DNA of 64,000 nucleotides from Trochalopteron elliotii (taxonomy: Eukaryota > Chordata > Aves > Passeriformes > Leiothrichidae): contig JANPWX010000027.1 in the NCBI GenBank assembly GCA_024734555.1, positions 439,391 through 503,390 of the forward strand, written 5' to 3'. The notes below the pieces were generated by a model. That model searched no databases. It saw only the letters and a list, made by a program, of their open reading frames with translations, and was not told where the DNA came from. Both the position numbers and the translations under genes were made by a program. Of this stretch, positions 1 to 12,600 are shown piece after piece (the first letter of the stretch is position 1; each line of letters begins with the position of its first letter).

Positions 1-148
1 GGTTCCAAAATCCAGCTCTGCTGGCAAACATCAGCCTTTGGCCACCAACTGAACAGACACCACAAGCCCCTCACAGACCCTGCCTGGGGGAGAAGGCCAC
101 GAGCTCTGGGCAGGGGGAATGCAGCTGGGCAGGGATGATGGAGTTTAC
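1..148 (-). other. CEP164: CEP164 intron, window edge
   Basis: This is intron sequence downstream of the donor at 147-148 (GTAAAC on the minus strand). No further exon is visible before the left edge. Confidence 0.8.
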
Positions 149-3100
149 CTCCTCCAGCAGCGAGGACTCCAGCTGGTTGAGCTTCTCCTCCTTCCTCTTC
201 AGCAGCACCTGTCCTTTCTGCACGGCTGACTTCATCTTGTTCAACTCCTTTGCCTCCTGCACAGAACAACAGCCATGCCAAGGAGGGAAATTAAACAGGA
301 ATGTCAGGAAATAATCTATGTCAGCAGCTGGGGTGACTTTCATCACCTCATTCTGCTCAGCACAGGAAGGGCTGCTGCAGTGAAATCACACCCAAGTCCT
401 CGAGAGTGTGGGAAGGGCTGTGTACACTGAGCAGAGCACATGGCTCAAGGCAGGTTCAGTCCAAGGAAAAGGAGGTTTCACCTCCAAACCCACCCCCCAG
501 AGGGTCACCACGCCCACACCCACAGGATCACAGAGCCAGGGGTTGGTGCCAGGGCTGTGGGAAGCCTGTGCCACAGAGCACAGGCAGCGCCCAGGGCTCA
601 CCTCCTCCAGGTTCTGGCACATTCCCTGCAGGAGCTGGGAGCTGTTGGGATCCTGCTCAGCCTCCTGGGCCCTGTGCAGGTTGTGGTGCCACTGCAGACT
701 GGCAGCCCTGAGCGCCGAGCGCCGCTGGCGCAGGGAGCGGCTCTGGCGCAGCAGGAACTCCTTGGCGCTCCTCAGGGACTGACCCTCGGTGGAGATGTAG
801 CTCTGGACACTGCAGGGAACAGGCAGGGCTGTCCTGGCTCCCTGTGCTGCTGCACAGCTCACACAGCACCCCCAAAAACGGGTGCTTGGTGTGCGAAGCC
901 AAGCTAGGACAAACAGAAGGTTTTCCTGGCACAGGGACACTCACCGATCAAACTGGAGCTCGCCCTCCTCGGGGCTCTGACAGGCTGGGGGAGGCTCTCT
1001 GGATGAGGGGTGCTGAGAGGGTGACACATTGCAAAAATTAAGAAACAGGGGTGGGGGAAACAGAAGCCCAGGGCCCCCCAAGAATCCAATGAGGAGCAAA
1101 AGCTTGGAATGACATCACATGGCACCGCCCAGATCCAAACACAGACCAGGGGTGTTCCTGATGTGACTTTTGAAGGTAACAAAGACGTTTCTATCCAGAC
1201 ACAAGCCCTGCTTTTGATTTGAGTGCCCCACACTCCTCTCCACCCACTAATAATAGACAGACATCTGCAAATACTACTGAACACAGCAGCAAAGAGAAAT
1301 CCATCTCTGCATCTCAAATGATTTCACACAGAAGGAACAAATGCCGGAATTTTCAAGGGACTTTCAGCCTCAGATCTCACAAGGCAAACACCTTCACAGG
1401 CTGCTTTACTCACAGCTTGAGGAGTCCCTCTCAGGTCTTCAACACGGAGCTCAGACTGCTTTCTTGGAGATCCCACACTTTCTTCTGCCTCCAGTTGTTT
1501 CAGAGCCTCCTGCTTGTTCCTGATTGCTTCCTCCAGCTCTCTGCCACAGGAAAAAGCAACAGCACAGGCACTTGATTAGCCCACAGTGGTGTCCAGAGTG
1601 ACCTCCAGGCCACAGGTGTGCAAGACAACACCAGGGCTGGGTCTGTGTGTTACACCAAGTGTAAGCTGGAAACTGCTTCCCACCCTTCCTCAGCAGCTCA
1701 GCCACCTCAGGAAAACCTCTTTGCATTTCAGTGACCCTCTCACAGCACCTCATTAACCTCCCAAGGCAGGAGTGGAGCAGACAAATGAACCTGACATGCA
1801 GAGGTGAAGGAGCAAATCCAAACTCACACCCTGAATTAATAAAAAATCTGGAAGCAACCCCCAGCAAATCTGTGCCCTCAGTGGGCACCTCAGGATTCTG
1901 AAGGAACATGGCCCAACACAGAGGTCAGGGAGAGGGCCAGGTTAGGTTTGAGAGGTTTCTCAGGGGCACAGGGCAGATTTTCTGGTATTAGAGGAAGTTT
2001 CTCACACACACCCAATGCGTTTCTGCAGCCTCTGGCTCCGGCACTGCAGCAAGTCCACCTGGGCCTCCAGCTCAGCCTTCTGGTCCTGCAGCTCCTCCAG
2101 GGTCTTCCTCAGCTGCCTGACAGACTCCAGGAGGCTGGACTGCTCCTTCCTGCTCTCCTCCAGGCACAGCTGAGAGGCTAGAGCAGCTTCCTGGAAGAAA
2201 ATCAGAAAATCCCTCGCAGTCATTTCCCCAAGAGGGAAACAAGGGGCACACAGCTCACAGGGTCCCAGAGCTACACAACCACACACCAATCCTGGGAGAA
2301 CAGGACTGGCTCTTCTCTTTGGGGAGCTCAGAACTATCCCCCCTCCCAGCACTTTGTTTTCCTAAAGCCCCAGTTCTAAGGTGCTGCCTCAGCCCCAGAG
2401 CAGCACAGCCCCTCCCCAGAGCCCAGGTGTCCGTACGTCTCTTTCCAGCTTCATCTGTCTGTCCTCATCCAGCAGCAGCTGCCTCCTCCTCTGCAGGGAC
2501 TCCTCCTGTGACGTGGGGGAAGGCAGGGGAGTGTCAGAGCCAGGACACTGCTGATGCTGAGCAGCACCTCAGCAGGCCTGACTCTCAACACCAAAATACA
2601 CCAGGAGTGTTGTCAGATTTGCTTTATGACCCCTCTCACAGCCACTCGCTGCCCCCCAAAGCACTGAGCAAACCCAGAGCTCAGACTTCCACAGGAACCA
2701 GAAATGCTCAGCCCTGCTGTGACCTGTGACAAAGTTTTACCTGTACGTGGGATGGCAGCAGAAGCCCTGGCTGAGCTTTTCTGAGCAGTTCCCCGTGAGG
2801 AAGCAGCCAAAGGACTGGCACAGATTAGTGGAGCTCTGTCAGCCCAACGGGCCAACTCACCTGGCTGAGCAGCTGCTCTGATCTGGCTTGGAGGTTTTTC
2901 ATGCGGATTTCAAGCTCATTCTCTGAATCCTGGAGCTTTCTTTCCTGCACAGGGAGCTGAGTTAAAGAGAAAGGCACGAGCTCCTCCCTCACTGGGAAAA
3001 CACAAACTGGGAAGTGTGACCTACCACTTGTGTCTGCCACCCTGGGCTGTGCAGGGGGGCAGGGGGACAAGGTGTGGAGCCTCCAGGCCATCCCTAAGGG

Positions 3101-6100
3101 GTGCCAGGGGCCAGAGGCAGACCCTGCTTCTCACCTTCTCCCTGTGCCTCTGCTGCAGGGCAGTCAGCCTCCCCTCCAGCTCTGCCTGCAGCCCCTTCAC
3201 GTTGGCGTCGTGGAGCTGCCGCAGCCGCGCGGCCTCGCTCCGCAGCCCCTCCAGCAGCTCCGACCTCTGCTTCCTCTCCTGCCCGGCCAGGGGGACAGGG
3301 AAACACCTCTGTGAGGCACAGGGCTCTCCAGAGTGCAGCACGGACACACAGCAGTCACAAGAAACCCAGCCCACCACGCCTCCCCACCGGCAGTACCTCC
3401 TCCTGGTACTGCTCCTGGATCCGCGCCAGCGCCTCCCGGTGCTCCTCCCTCATCCTCTCCATCCTCCTCTCGTGCTCCTTCTCCACTTCCCGGCGTTTGT
3501 CACTCATCAGCTCGCTGAGCTGCAGGGGGGGCAGGGAAAGAGGTTTCCCTGGATTGCAGCACAGCCCCGGAGTGGCCTCCCAAAAACATCAGCCTCCCAC
3601 CGGAGCCCAAGCCCAGAGTGGGATCAGGGATTGTGTCCTGGGGAGCACAAAACCCTCACCCCACTGAGGTGAGATGCTGAGGGGTGTTATGCCCCCTAAG
3701 GCATCACCTGTCACTGGGCTCTCAGAGCTCACCCCACACCTGAGGAGAGAGAGTGAAGAACCTTCAGCACAAAACCAAGCCTCACCTCACGCTCGTATTC
3801 CTTCACCTGAAGGGCTTTTTGCTGCACTTTCTGATCTGCTCTCTGCAGCTCCTCACGTAGCTGGGCCTCCTGGCTGCTCTGTGCCTCTGCCAGCCGGGCT
3901 TGCAGGCTGGAAATGACCTGCCAGGAAAGCCACCCACAGAGACTCGTCAGCCTTTTCCACAGGATCCATTCCATGCCCTCCACAGAGCACGGCACAGCCT
4001 CACCACCCCCCGCCTGGAGCAGGGCCAAACACTGAGCCAGAGCAGAACCACAGCTAGGGAGGGGAAAAAGAATTAATGCCACCCTCCCTGGCCACCTTTG
4101 GTGACAGCATAAGTTAAAAAAAACCCCAACAATTTACATTCTAAGGAGACCATCCTCACCTCATGGTGCTTCTCTTCTGCTGCAGACTTCAGCTGCTGGA
4201 GTTCACTGGCAAACTGTTCTTCCAGCTCCTCTGCTGCCTATGGAAACAGAGCAAAACAGTCTGCTGGGAAACCTCTGCGTGTGGGGACAAAGTGCATTTG
4301 CAATTAAATTCTATCCAAAAGCACCAAAAAGCACGGGATCACTACAAGGTGCCTTTACTCTCTCTGTGCTTTCCCTCCCAGGGGATCTCGATGAATCCCT
4401 GTCGTGCTGTGCTGGAGGAATTGGAAACTGCCCCACTGAAGGGCTCCCCAGCTCCCTGCAGGACTAAAGCAGCAGCCAAAGAGGTGTTGGGAGCTGATAA
4501 AGTGCCTCAGTTTAGTTCTGATCCGATAACAGGGCTGGGTTTAGCTCAGTGAGACACACAGTGATCCTTATCTTGTCTTCAGATGCAGAGTGGCCATTGA
4601 AATAATTGTTAGTTAATCACCACCGTAGTAACAACTGGGGGAGTTCTCCTGCCCACCTCCCCGTGCCTCCAGCAGCCCAGCTGGCATCTTCCCTCAGCGT
4701 TTGAAGTGAGCTGTCACTAGAGCACTGCAGGTGTGAGTTAATCCTGACACTTTGCACTGCCAGGCCAGCCAGGTGAGCAGGAAGGGATCAATAAAGACCT
4801 CACCTTCTTCTTCTCCCTGTCCAACCTCTCCCTGAGCTGGCTGAGGAACTGTTCCTTCTCTTGTTCCAGCTCGTTCATCTCCTTCTGCCGGGCTTCCTCC
4901 ACTGCCAGCCTCATTTCCTCCAAGGCAAGCTGCTGCTTCCTCTCCAGGCTCTCCTTCTCCACCAGCTGCTGGGATTCCCACTCCTCCCTGAGCTGCTGCA
5001 GCCTGGCCTCCTGCTCTGCCCTGGTGGGTTTGGGAGGAGAGCACAGAAATCAGGATCCAGCACTGGGCAGTCAGGGCTGAGACCTGCTGTCATGGCAGGG
5101 AGAGGCTCAGGGCCTCCCTCTGAGCAGCTGCTGGGGCTGTGCCCGACCCTTCCCTCCCAAACCAGCACCTCACATCCCCAGGAATGGCAGCAGAACCTCT
5201 CACCTCATCCTCTCCTCCTCTGCCTCCATCTCTAAGGCCATTTGGGCTCGCAGCTTTTCGAGTCTCTTGGCTTTTTCCTCTCTGACAAGCAACTCTTCCT
5301 GCTCAGATTCTTCCAACTCTTCTGGGGTGCTGAGACAGAAAATAGAAAGGAAGAAAACAGGTTCAGGAGCCTTCAATACCTCCCAGTCACCTCTCCAAGG
5401 GCTTCAGCTCAGCTGGGGATCTCACTGGCTGTGGTGACACATTTATTTCCCCCCTACACACCTGCAGGACCTGCTGCTGCTGGCACAGGAGATGCAGCCC
5501 CAGCATCAAACCTGAGCAGTGTGGGTTTAAAACTTGCTATATCATCATAGTTTACACTTCTTTGGGGCTTTTTTGTTATCTTTTTCTCCTTTTTTTTTTT
5601 CAGGAAAGTGAAATCAACTCTCATTAAATGGATGCAAGCTCCCAGGCAAGGTACCTGGATGCATTAGCACATCTGCAAGCTCCATATTTCCATATTATAC
5701 CTTTTTTTTTCCCCCCTTCAGGTGCCATTTCTGCATCTTTCCTCACAGACTGCACCCCCACGATGTTTCATGTGAAGATGCTGTTTCTGGCTGCTCAGTA
5801 CATAAGCATCACGTCCAGCAAGGTAATACAGAAGTCTCAAGAGAAAAATTCCCCCAGGGAAAGGAGACAGCTGCCAGTGCTGCTCCACCCCCTGCACTGC
5901 TCCCAGATCCTGCCTTCCCACAGCCATCCCTGCCCTTCTTTGCTAGAAGCCTTGCCTGGAAGTCCCTCTGTAGAGCATCCCCTATCAGAACTCCAGATAG
6001 TTCCTCTGGGGTAACCTCATCTCCTCTAATGCTCCCATTTCCAGTCCTGTTCCCACCATTCAGCCCAGGATTTGAACATCTGCCAGGTGGGAGAGCTCCA

Positions 6101-6661
6101 AGCACTGAGCTGCAAACTTCTCCCAGGTTAACCATAGCCAACAGCTCTGTGTGTGTGTGATCACAGCTCATCCTGCAGGATGCTCCTGCCACTCCTGCCA
6201 AGCTGGGACAGCCCTTTCCTGCACTGTCCACCCCAGGGTTTGCAGATCCTCATGCACAGAATTGTCTGTGCCAAAGGCTGTCCTTCCTCCTCCTCCTCCT
6301 CCTCCCTGTGAGCCCTGACCTGCTCCTTTCCCCCAGCTCTGCAGAGCAGCCCCACTTCCCAGGTGGTGGCTGCAGTCTGTGGCCAGCAGCAATGAAATCC
6401 CACCTTGGAAAGGCTTGGAGGAGATGGAGTAAAAAAGGAAAGTACCTGAGGGGTTTTTCATTTTGCTGATGAAGCTTTTCAGCTTCCTCCTCCTCCTCCT
6501 TCTGCCTCATCTCCTCCTGGAATTGCTGAATTTTCTCCTCCTTTGCTTGAAATAAATGTATTTCCTCTTGCTCCAGCTCTGTCTCCACCTCCTTGACTAT
6601 TTCCTCCAGGGATTCTTCATTAGGCTGGTTCAAGGACTGCTCGATTTCCTCCTCAGGTTGT
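149..6661 (-). other. CEP164: CEP164 coiled-coil exons
   Basis: Fourteen exons code a nearly unbroken Glu/Lys/Gln/Leu-rich heptad pattern. Examples are [18 protein letters not shown] (5020-4804), [19 protein letters not shown] (2944-2861) and the distal [15 protein letters not shown] (256-149), each close to the human sequence. Several exons are exact multiples of three (78, 132, 123, 144, 84 and 69 bases), as usual for a repeated coiled coil. The 32-base exon at 976-945 ([10 protein letters not shown]) is unusually small but keeps the frame. Bases 1-148 are intron, and the last C-terminal exons lie left of the window. Confidence 0.93.
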
Positions 6662-9600
6662 CTACCAAGGAGAAAAAGCTCCTTTGGCAAAAGGGTGACA
6701 GAAAACAGAGGAACATAAAAGGAACAGAAACTCTTCCACAGAGCATCAACTCCAAATCAAAAACCTCAGAGCCACCTACTCCAGAAGCTCCACTGCTGAC
6801 CTCAGGTGGATCCTGAGGATCACTGGAGGATTCTCTTGGTGACTTGCCAGAGAATTTCCAACTGATAAATTGTGCCCAGCCCCAGCTGCACCCCAGGCCT
6901 AAATAACTCCAATTTTGGCCCAGCAGAGCTCACCCCTTGTGAGGTCAATAAAATTTTCTTTGATGAAAAGCCCTGGCCAGGCTGCCAGGCACAGGAGCAG
7001 ATGCCATCAGTACCTGCTCCCAGCCCAGGGATTGGTGCTTCTCACAGACCAGGTATTTTTCTGGAATTGCAACCTAAAGTGTGCTGGGAATTTGCCAGCT
7101 CCAGGCAACAGAAAGCCCTCAGCACTCCAAAAATTCAAACCCAATCTGGTTCTAATTAAGCTTTTTTTTCAGACAGACAGCAGCAAAATTGTAAGTCTGA
7201 GAGAAGCTAAAGGGGAAGGAGGGGAAAATTGAGATTAGTCTAAGAAGAAACATTTTTGTTCTTTGCTAGTGAAGGCTGGAGCAGGAAGGCCTCACCATGC
7301 TGTGAGACTGGCAGTGCAAGGCAGAGGGACTTCTGCCAGGAATCAGGGAAATAACAGCTCCAGTTATTCAGCCTCGAGTCAGGAGAGAAAAGGTCATTTC
7401 TGCAGCCATTAGCAAAAAGAGCATGACAGAGGAAAGGAGTGGGGTTCTGGAACAATCCCCCTTCACTGCTGCCCCCCCACACCACCACCTGCAGCAGGTG
7501 GCCTTTATCAAGCTGCTCTGCAGAGCAATTCAGCCACTTCCACCTGGTTATCACATCATTCCTTTTGCCCCAGTTTTTGCTCAAAAGGAGACCCAGGCAG
7601 CACACACACGTTTACACAGCACCACAGCTCCTATCAGAGCAGAGCCTCCTTCCCCATCACCCTGTCCCCAGAGACATGCTGCCTAATTTCTCCAGCTGCA
7701 TCTGCTGATGTGTCATTTGACACGGAATGCAGAGTCAGCACGCTCACATGCACTGAGCTCCTCTGTCTCAGGGGGCTGCAGGTAGGAATCCACAAATCCC
7801 ACAAATCCACAAATCCCACCCATGGAGCAGCACAGAGCAGCAGCTTGGGCAGGAGCTGGGCTCTGACCTCATTATTTCAGTGCCACCAACACACCCAGTG
7901 GCTGTAAAAGGGGGTGAATTGATGGGTTTTGCCTTTCCCCCCAGCTCAGCACCAGTCAGCAGTTGTGTGTGGAGTTGTTTCTCAGGGAGGGTGAACACTC
8001 ACAGCCTCGGCAGCGACACCAGCACAGGAAAGGCTTTCCCAAAGACAAAGCAAACAGCTCTCCCTCATCCCACTGAGCCCTGAGCCAGCACAGACCCCAA
8101 GGGCTGAGCTGCTGCTCTGGCCCAGCCCAGCACAGGCTGTTCACTTGGCACTGTGGCAGGGGAGCAGCTGCTGCCATGAGCACACGGCGCCCACAAACCG
8201 CAGCTCCCGCTTCACACGCGAGCTCCGGCCACCACGAGGGGACAGAAGGACAAAAGCTGCCACAGCCACACCACCAGGGACTGAGAGCAAGCCCTTACAC
8301 GTTCTGTGGGGCAGGAAGCTCCTCGGGATCCAGCAGGCTATCCAGGGCTCCCTCCTCTGGCTCCGCAGCCTCCGCCCCGTGGGGATTTTCTAACCCAAAA
8401 CGCTCCACTGGTGTCCCACCAGCACTGAGATCCCTCTCACTTGGCAGCACAAAAGAGGGGACAGAAGATCAGATCAGGTCAGGGCAGAGCCAAGGGGCTG
8501 CTGCAGGTGGACAAGGATGTGCAGGTGACACAGGTGGGCACCAAGCCATGCCTGCCAACAGGACCTGCCTGGCCAACACGGGGCTGCCAACGCCACAGGT
8601 AAGCTCCACACCATTCCCACCAGCTCATGTTGGACTAAAGTCAGCTGAGGATACAGTGGATATCAGCCTCAGAGTGCTGGATCCCTTCCCTGGGTTATCC
8701 CACTCTTCTTCCAGGCCCTTGGAGAACGTCCGCAAGGTGCGTCAGCCCTATCAGCCATACTCACACTGCTGTCCAAATTACAGATGGAAGTGTTGGCAGG
8801 CATGCTTGTATCTACAGTCCTACTTCATCTCAGAAGCACAGAGAGGAGAGACAAGGCAAGCACGAGCAGCTTCACAGGCAGAGAGAAAGAGAGGATGCTC
8901 AGCTGGGAAGCAGGAACCAAGTGATAAGGAGACAATTCCTGCGGGCAGAACAGGTTTTTGGAGACCCTCACACAAACAGCTCCTCCAAGAACAAGGCTGC
9001 AAATCCCACAAAGCCAGTCATTAAGATGGACTGCAGCTTCTGCTCATGAATTTTCCTGGCATGGGCAGCAGCTCCTTGGTTCCCAGTGTCCTGGAGAACG
9101 TGTAACTCTGCGTGGAGGCCAAGAGCTTTGACACAACTCATCTGTAAGCGCCAGGCTGGGGGTCTCCAAGGAGCAGGAGCTCGAGGGAGCACAGCTCACT
9201 GCTCACAACAGCATTCCAAACAAATCCCCACAGAGAGGCTGAAAAGAGCTGCCCTAGACAGCCCAGTCCTGGTGGAAACTGGGCTCTGGAAGCCAGCATT
9301 CCCCTTGGGATAACAGCTGGTGATCTGTCCACATACCAGGATACAGAACAGCTTAATGCCCACACCTGGCCAAGGCCACCTCTGTGGAAGGAAGAGAACT
9401 GTCCCCATCACAGCTGGACTCTCCTGGCCCCAGGAACAGACACCTGAGAGCCTTTAGCTGCAGGCTCAGCCCAGCAGGACCAATAAGGCTGTCACCAGGC
9501 AGTGACCAGCGGCCACATCTGCCCTGTGTGACAGCCCAGGGCCCAGCACAAGGCTCAGACCACCCTGGCAAGAGCAGTGGGAGCTGTGAGGGAGGCAGAG

Positions 9601-12600
9601 GCCAGAGCCACAGCTGGGGCAGCCCCAGGGAAAGGATGGGCAGGCACTCCCACTGCCCACCGAGGCAGAAGCTGAAGCCTGATGAGACAGGGCTAAGGAG
9701 GCAGCAGGAGAAGCAAGAGGTTTAGTGGGAAAGCCCCAGGGAGAGGCTGCAGCCCCTGGGGAGCTGCACAGGGCACAGCTGGACAGGCTGCAGTGAGCAC
9801 AGCAGGGAGGGCAAAGCAGGAAAGGCTGCAGGAGCTGGAGCTGCCCACACCTCCCCTGTGCCTCTGTCTGTACCATACCTCTCAGCAGCTTCTGCTCTTT
9901 TCCTCTGCTCCTCCTCTACACTGGCTTTGCTTTGGTCTTTCTCCTCTTCTCCCAGCTCCTGGGCCTGCAGGTAAAAGCAAACAGGGTGGGGTTTGTGGCT
10001 CGTTCACCATCAAAGATCTCAAAGGAGCTCTGCTGAAGGTCCATGGAATCAGCTGGGCCACACAGCACCCACAGGCTGTTCCAGAACGTTGGATGTGCCA
10101 AGCTCCTCTCCTGAGGGTATCCAAGGGTCTCCAATCATCCCAGGAATCCTTCCAGAAGTACAAGGGGAAGCCTGGGAGCTCAGTTTTCTCAGGATAAAAG
10201 GTGAACTCCCTGCCAGCACTAAGAACTTGGGACACAGGTTTGGCTTTTCTTTCCTGAAGGTCATTTTACAATCCCAAGTCACACTGAACCCCCTGGAAAG
10301 CACAGGAGAGCAATCTCCTAAAAGAGAAATGTCACACACACAAAGTGCTGTGGCAATGAAGCAAAGGATGGGACCAAAAAATCACATCAGGACTCAGTCC
10401 TGCCTCCCACCCAGGTTCTAGGGCAGGGTGTGATGGGCTGCACAGAGTCACTAGTCCAGGGATTTCTGACTCCAGGAGACATCAGCAATCCAGCCCCCTT
10501 GGCAGCACACCCAGCATTCATTTATGGCATGGTAAATACTTGAAATATGAATAGAAAACATTTGAATGTGAAATAGCCAGCTGCTCCTTTCCCCACCCGC
10601 CAGCTCCCCGATCCCTCTGTCCCTGCAGCAGGGACACCTGAGGAGGGGAAGGACTTCCCTCCTCACTTGTCAGCCCCACAGGAAGCAGGGAGAGCCCATT
10701 CATAAATTTTTGGGGACCCCAGCAGGTGAGCTCAGCCCCTGCCCTGCAGGGCTGTGTGTGGAGCAGGGCCAGAACAGAATTAAACCCGCAGTAATTTATG
10801 CAAATGTTCAGCAGAGCAAATGGCAGAAGGATTCCCTGCAAGTGCTGTCACCTTCCATCACATCAGCCTGGGCACAGCCCCCAGCCCCAGCCCCCTCCTG
10901 CCCCTGTAACTGATGGCTGCAATTCCCCAGAACCGAGGAGCTCAGCAAATGTTTCCTCACTCCAAATGGGCCCTGTCACCTCTGCCTGGGAATGGGAAGG
11001 AGCCAGACAAATGGGGAAGGAGATCCTCCTGGAAAGAGGGTAACTGCTCACAGGGTAACTCCTCTGAGCTCATGCACATGGCTCCTACTGCCCCTCTGCC
11101 CAACAGGGCAGCCCCTCCCCAGGAATCCTGGGCTGCAGGAACCTCTGGAGATGTTTGGAAGGTGAAGACAGCCCCCATCTGCAGGGAATGAGGGCAGATT
11201 TTAAGCCTTGTCTGTGGAATTATCAGATCTTTGCCCCTCGTGCTGCCCCAGGAGCCCCAGAACCCCAAGCAGCTCAGTTTTCCACCCTGCTGCACCCCCG
11301 GAGGACATTTCACATGCTCAAGACACAGAACCAGCTGTGTGAACACAGGGATGACAGATAATGGGCCACCCCCTCCCTCTGCACAGCCCAGCTCCCAAGG
11401 GACCATCTCACATCAGCTCAGATCACGCTGCAAGGTGCCAGCACTGAGCACCTGGGACAGGTTTGCCTTTTTCCTGAGGGAAATGGTCACAGCCCCGAGG
11501 CTGCCAGAACTCCAGGAGCTTTTGGACAGCACTCTCAGCACAGGGTGGGATTTTGGGGTGTCTGTGTGGGGCCAGGAGTTAAGACTTTGATGATGTTTGT
11601 GGGCTCCTTCCAACTTGGGACATTCTATGATTCCACAGTTCTGCATGAGGGGAAAAGGGGAAAAGGGGAAAAAAAGGGGAAAAGGGGAAAAAAAGGGGAA
11701 AAGGGGAAGGGAAGGAGCAGCCTCCCCTCTCCCAGGTCCAGCAGGACACATCCCACAGAGCCTCTGCAGCCACCACAGCTCCTGCCAAAACACACCAACA
11801 AAACCCCTCCAATTCTGTGCTCACGGAGCTGCCAGAGGTTCTTTTGTCTTTATTTCTTTTTAACAACAGAATATTTTGCCAATATACTCAAAGCAAGGCG
11901 AGCTCCTCGCGTGGCACATTCCTACAACCCCGAGCCTCTGTGCACAGACACAAAAGAGCAGCTGCAGTTCTGCAGGGAGCACCATTTCACACCCAGCTCT
12001 CCCCAAACAGGGCTGTAACAAACCCAAACCAGCATTTGCATGCACAGTGCCTGTGCTGTGGGGAGGGAGAGGGGGAGCACAGCAGGCATATGTTTTGTTT
12101 TCCCTTCACATCTGATTATGCTCATTATTAGGCACGAGAGGACAGGTGTATTCTCCAGACACAACCTTGCAAACAGGATTGCTCCTCTCTGCTGGACAGG
12201 TGGGGAGTTTGCCACTCAGGGTCTCTCCTCCAGAGCAGCTGATCTGCTCACAATCAGGGCAAGGCTGAGTAACCCCAGCTGGATCCTGGATCCTGCCTCC
12301 AACCAACGCTGAGATGGAGCAGGAGGGCTCCAGAGGAACGTGGGGCTGAGCAAGCCAACTCAGAACCATGCTGAGAAGACAAGGATAAAGCAGAGATGCA
12401 CAGCAATCTTCAGGCAGAGCTGCCTGGCCAGTGCTGCATCCCAGGCTGACACAGACACGTGCACACGTTCACTCCATGTGCCACAGGCTCACTGAAAGGA
12501 GCCCCTTTTCCCCCTACATTAAAGCAGGCAAGACAACCAAATGCTTAAAAATAAGCTTCCCTCTACCAAAATCTGTCAGAGAGAGTTAACCTCCTTTTCT

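Noticed and set aside
8176..9024. A 282-codon plus-strand open frame
   Set aside because: It is antisense to the CEP164 exon at 8299-8424 and has no recognisable domain. Long chance frames are common in this GC-rich sequence.
8968..9192. Protein-like minus-strand reading frame ([20 protein letters not shown]...) preceded by a TTACAG acceptor
   Set aside because: It lies in a CEP164 intron. In the phase required by the flanking exons it opens with a TGA stop. No similarity was recognised and there is no clear donor.
11646..11710. G-rich repeat considered as a telomere-like or regulatory array
   Set aside because: The units are plain G and A runs next to a CR1 tail, not a TTAGGG repeat. A simple microsatellite explains it.
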